A DNA stretch of 35,849 nucleotides from Alphaproteobacteria bacterium RIFCSPHIGHO2_12_FULL_66_14 (GTDB lineage Bacteria > Pseudomonadota > Alphaproteobacteria > Reyranellales > Reyranellaceae). Position 1 is the first letter of the stretch. Each line of letters begins with the position of its first letter. Below are positions 35,067 to 35,849 of this stretch, piece by piece. Below the pieces are notes generated by a model. It saw nothing but the letters and a program-made list of their open reading frames with translations, made no database searches and had not been told where the DNA came from. Position numbers and translations under genes: made by a program. The stretch is from positions 2,948-38,796 of the forward strand of contig MEMN01000075.1 of the NCBI GenBank assembly GCA_001767945.1, read 5' to 3'.

Positions 35067-35708
35067 CTATGAGTTCACGACCTGGGCAAGCTCCCCAGCG
35101 ATCGCCTTCTTCACGCCCGGGCGCTCCGACATGCGACGCCGGTGATCGACCACCCGCGGGATGCGCTTGGGGTCGACACCGTCGGCCTCCAGCCATTGCG
35201 CCAGTGTGAAAAGATAGGGATCGCAGATCGTATAATGCTCGCCCATCACCCACGGACCCTTCAGCATCTCGCGCTCGATCATGTCGAAAGCGGCACCGAC
35301 CGACTCCGGCACCTTGCGCTGCATGGCGGCGATCGACGACTTGTCGTCGGCATCGACCCAGCGATGGCCGCGCATGCGGTGCGCGTGCGCCACATGCAGA
35401 TGCGAGCAGAGATAGCTGTTGAACGCCTGCACCTGGGCGAAGGCGAAAGGATCGTCCATCAGCGCGAGCCGCGACTTCGGGAAGCTCTGGGCGAGGTAGA
35501 CCAGCATCGCCGGCGTCTCGGTTAGGATGCCCCTGTCGGTGACCAGCGCCGGCACGCGCGCCTTGGGATTGACTTTCAGATAGTCGGCGGACTTCTGCTG
35601 CTCCTTGCCGAAGTCGACGCGCACGGTCGAATAGTCAGCGCCGACTTCCTCGAGAACGATGTGCGTGGCGAGCGAGCAGGTGTGGGCAGCGTAGTAGAGT
35701 TTCAGCAC
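35067..35708 (-). CDS. Glutathione S-transferase (beta-class-like)
   Basis: This 213-residue protein begins MLKLYYAAHTCSLATHIVLEE, with C11 at the beta-class position, and has NPKARVPALV with the cis-proline and LTETPAMLVYL for glutathione binding. The helical domain follows from about residue 88. It should conjugate glutathione to, or reduce, electrophilic compounds. It follows the cut-off VOC gene by 20 bp, a pairing that recurs in detoxification operons. It is distinct from the GST at 31449 and is the closest visible match to the decayed fragment at 34444-34528. Confidence 0.92.
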   Translation of the reverse strand: MLKLYYAAHTCSLATHIVLEEVGADYSTVRVDFGKEQQKSADYLKVNPKARVPALVTDRGILTETPAMLVYLAQSFPKSRLALMDDPFAFAQVQAFNSYLCSHLHVAHAHRMRGHRWVDADDKSSIAAMQRKVPESVGAAFDMIEREMLKGPWVMGEHYTICDPYLFTLAQWLEADGVDPKRIPRVVDHRRRMSERPGVKKAIAGELAQVVNS

Positions 35709-35728
35709 GGATCGTCTCTCCTTGCTCG

Positions 35729-35849
35729 TCAGACTTCAGCGTAGATTTCTATGACGTTGCCTTCGGAATCGCGAAAGAACAGCGCGCGGTGCCGCCAGGC
35801 CGGGATGTCTCGCGGCGGACCCAGCATCTCGACGCCCTTGGCGACCAGC
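35729..35849 (-). CDS. VOC-family protein, C-terminal part (cut by window edge)
   Basis: Only the last 40 residues are present, reading to a TGA at 35731-35729. They end ALFFRDSEGNVIEIYAEV, the final strand of glyoxalase/VOC domains, with the Glu of VIEIY as probable metal ligand. It lies 20 bp upstream of the GST gene on the minus strand. The specific function cannot be called from this fragment. Confidence 0.75.
   Translation of the reverse strand, partial: LVAKGVEMLGPPRDIPAWRHRALFFRDSEGNVIEIYAEV

Overview
The window is gene-dense, GC-rich bacterial chromosome. It is very probably from a free-living alphaproteobacterium. The supporting signs are the mdh-sucC-sucD-sucA-sucB-lpd order, a CcrM-type GANTC methyltransferase, a DUF721 gene placed between mutY and smc, and an ECF sigma factor with a membrane anti-sigma factor that lacks cysteines. 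A Rhodospirillales (Reyranella-like) lineage is my inference from protein flavour and was not tested. I saw no rRNA, tRNA, CRISPR array, prophage or intact insertion sequence.

Layout. Positions 1-3881 hold a cut-off MFS transporter, a two-gene aromatic oxidation unit (VOC dioxygenase-like protein and HpaB-type flavin monooxygenase) and a divergent LysR regulator. Positions 3903-5675 are an ECF stress module: secreted COG4315-type protein, ECF sigma factor and anti-sigma factor. Positions 5688-14831 (minus) are the TCA-cycle block: malate dehydrogenase, succinyl-CoA synthetase beta and alpha, 2-oxoglutarate dehydrogenase E1, E2 and E3, and a small membrane protein. Upstream of it on the same strand are an alpha/beta hydrolase, an exported dienelactone hydrolase-like protein and ZapE. 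fmt and truA run divergently on the plus strand (17968-19735). The minus strand then carries a membrane protein, dapE, smc, and a tandem pair of DsbA-type genes, the upstream one fused in frame to a DUF721 (DciA-like) domain. mutY diverges from that cluster.

From 28.2 kb the window turns accessory. It contains a short repeat array, a 60-aa conserved-looking protein, a TetR/Rieske oxygenase operon under an AT-rich palindrome, a GFA-family protein, a GST/NTF2-like pair divergent from an HxlR regulator, ccrM with four GANTC sites just upstream of its start, a mazEF toxin-antitoxin operon under a 16-bp palindrome, the decayed 3' end of a GST gene, a small membrane protein, another GST and a cut-off VOC protein.

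How the genes work together. The central block makes the 2-oxoglutarate to succinate and malate to oxaloacetate steps of the TCA cycle. fmt and truA serve translation, dapE serves lysine and peptidoglycan synthesis, and smc, DUF721, mutY and ccrM serve chromosome replication, segregation, repair and cell-cycle methylation. The flanks look like catabolism and detoxification under local regulators.

The observations most worth following are the DUF721-DsbA fused reading frame, the GANTC cluster at ccrM, the TGTCGGAAAA repeat array behind mutY, and the GST remnant beside mazEF. I found no clear evidence of a wholly new multi-gene system.
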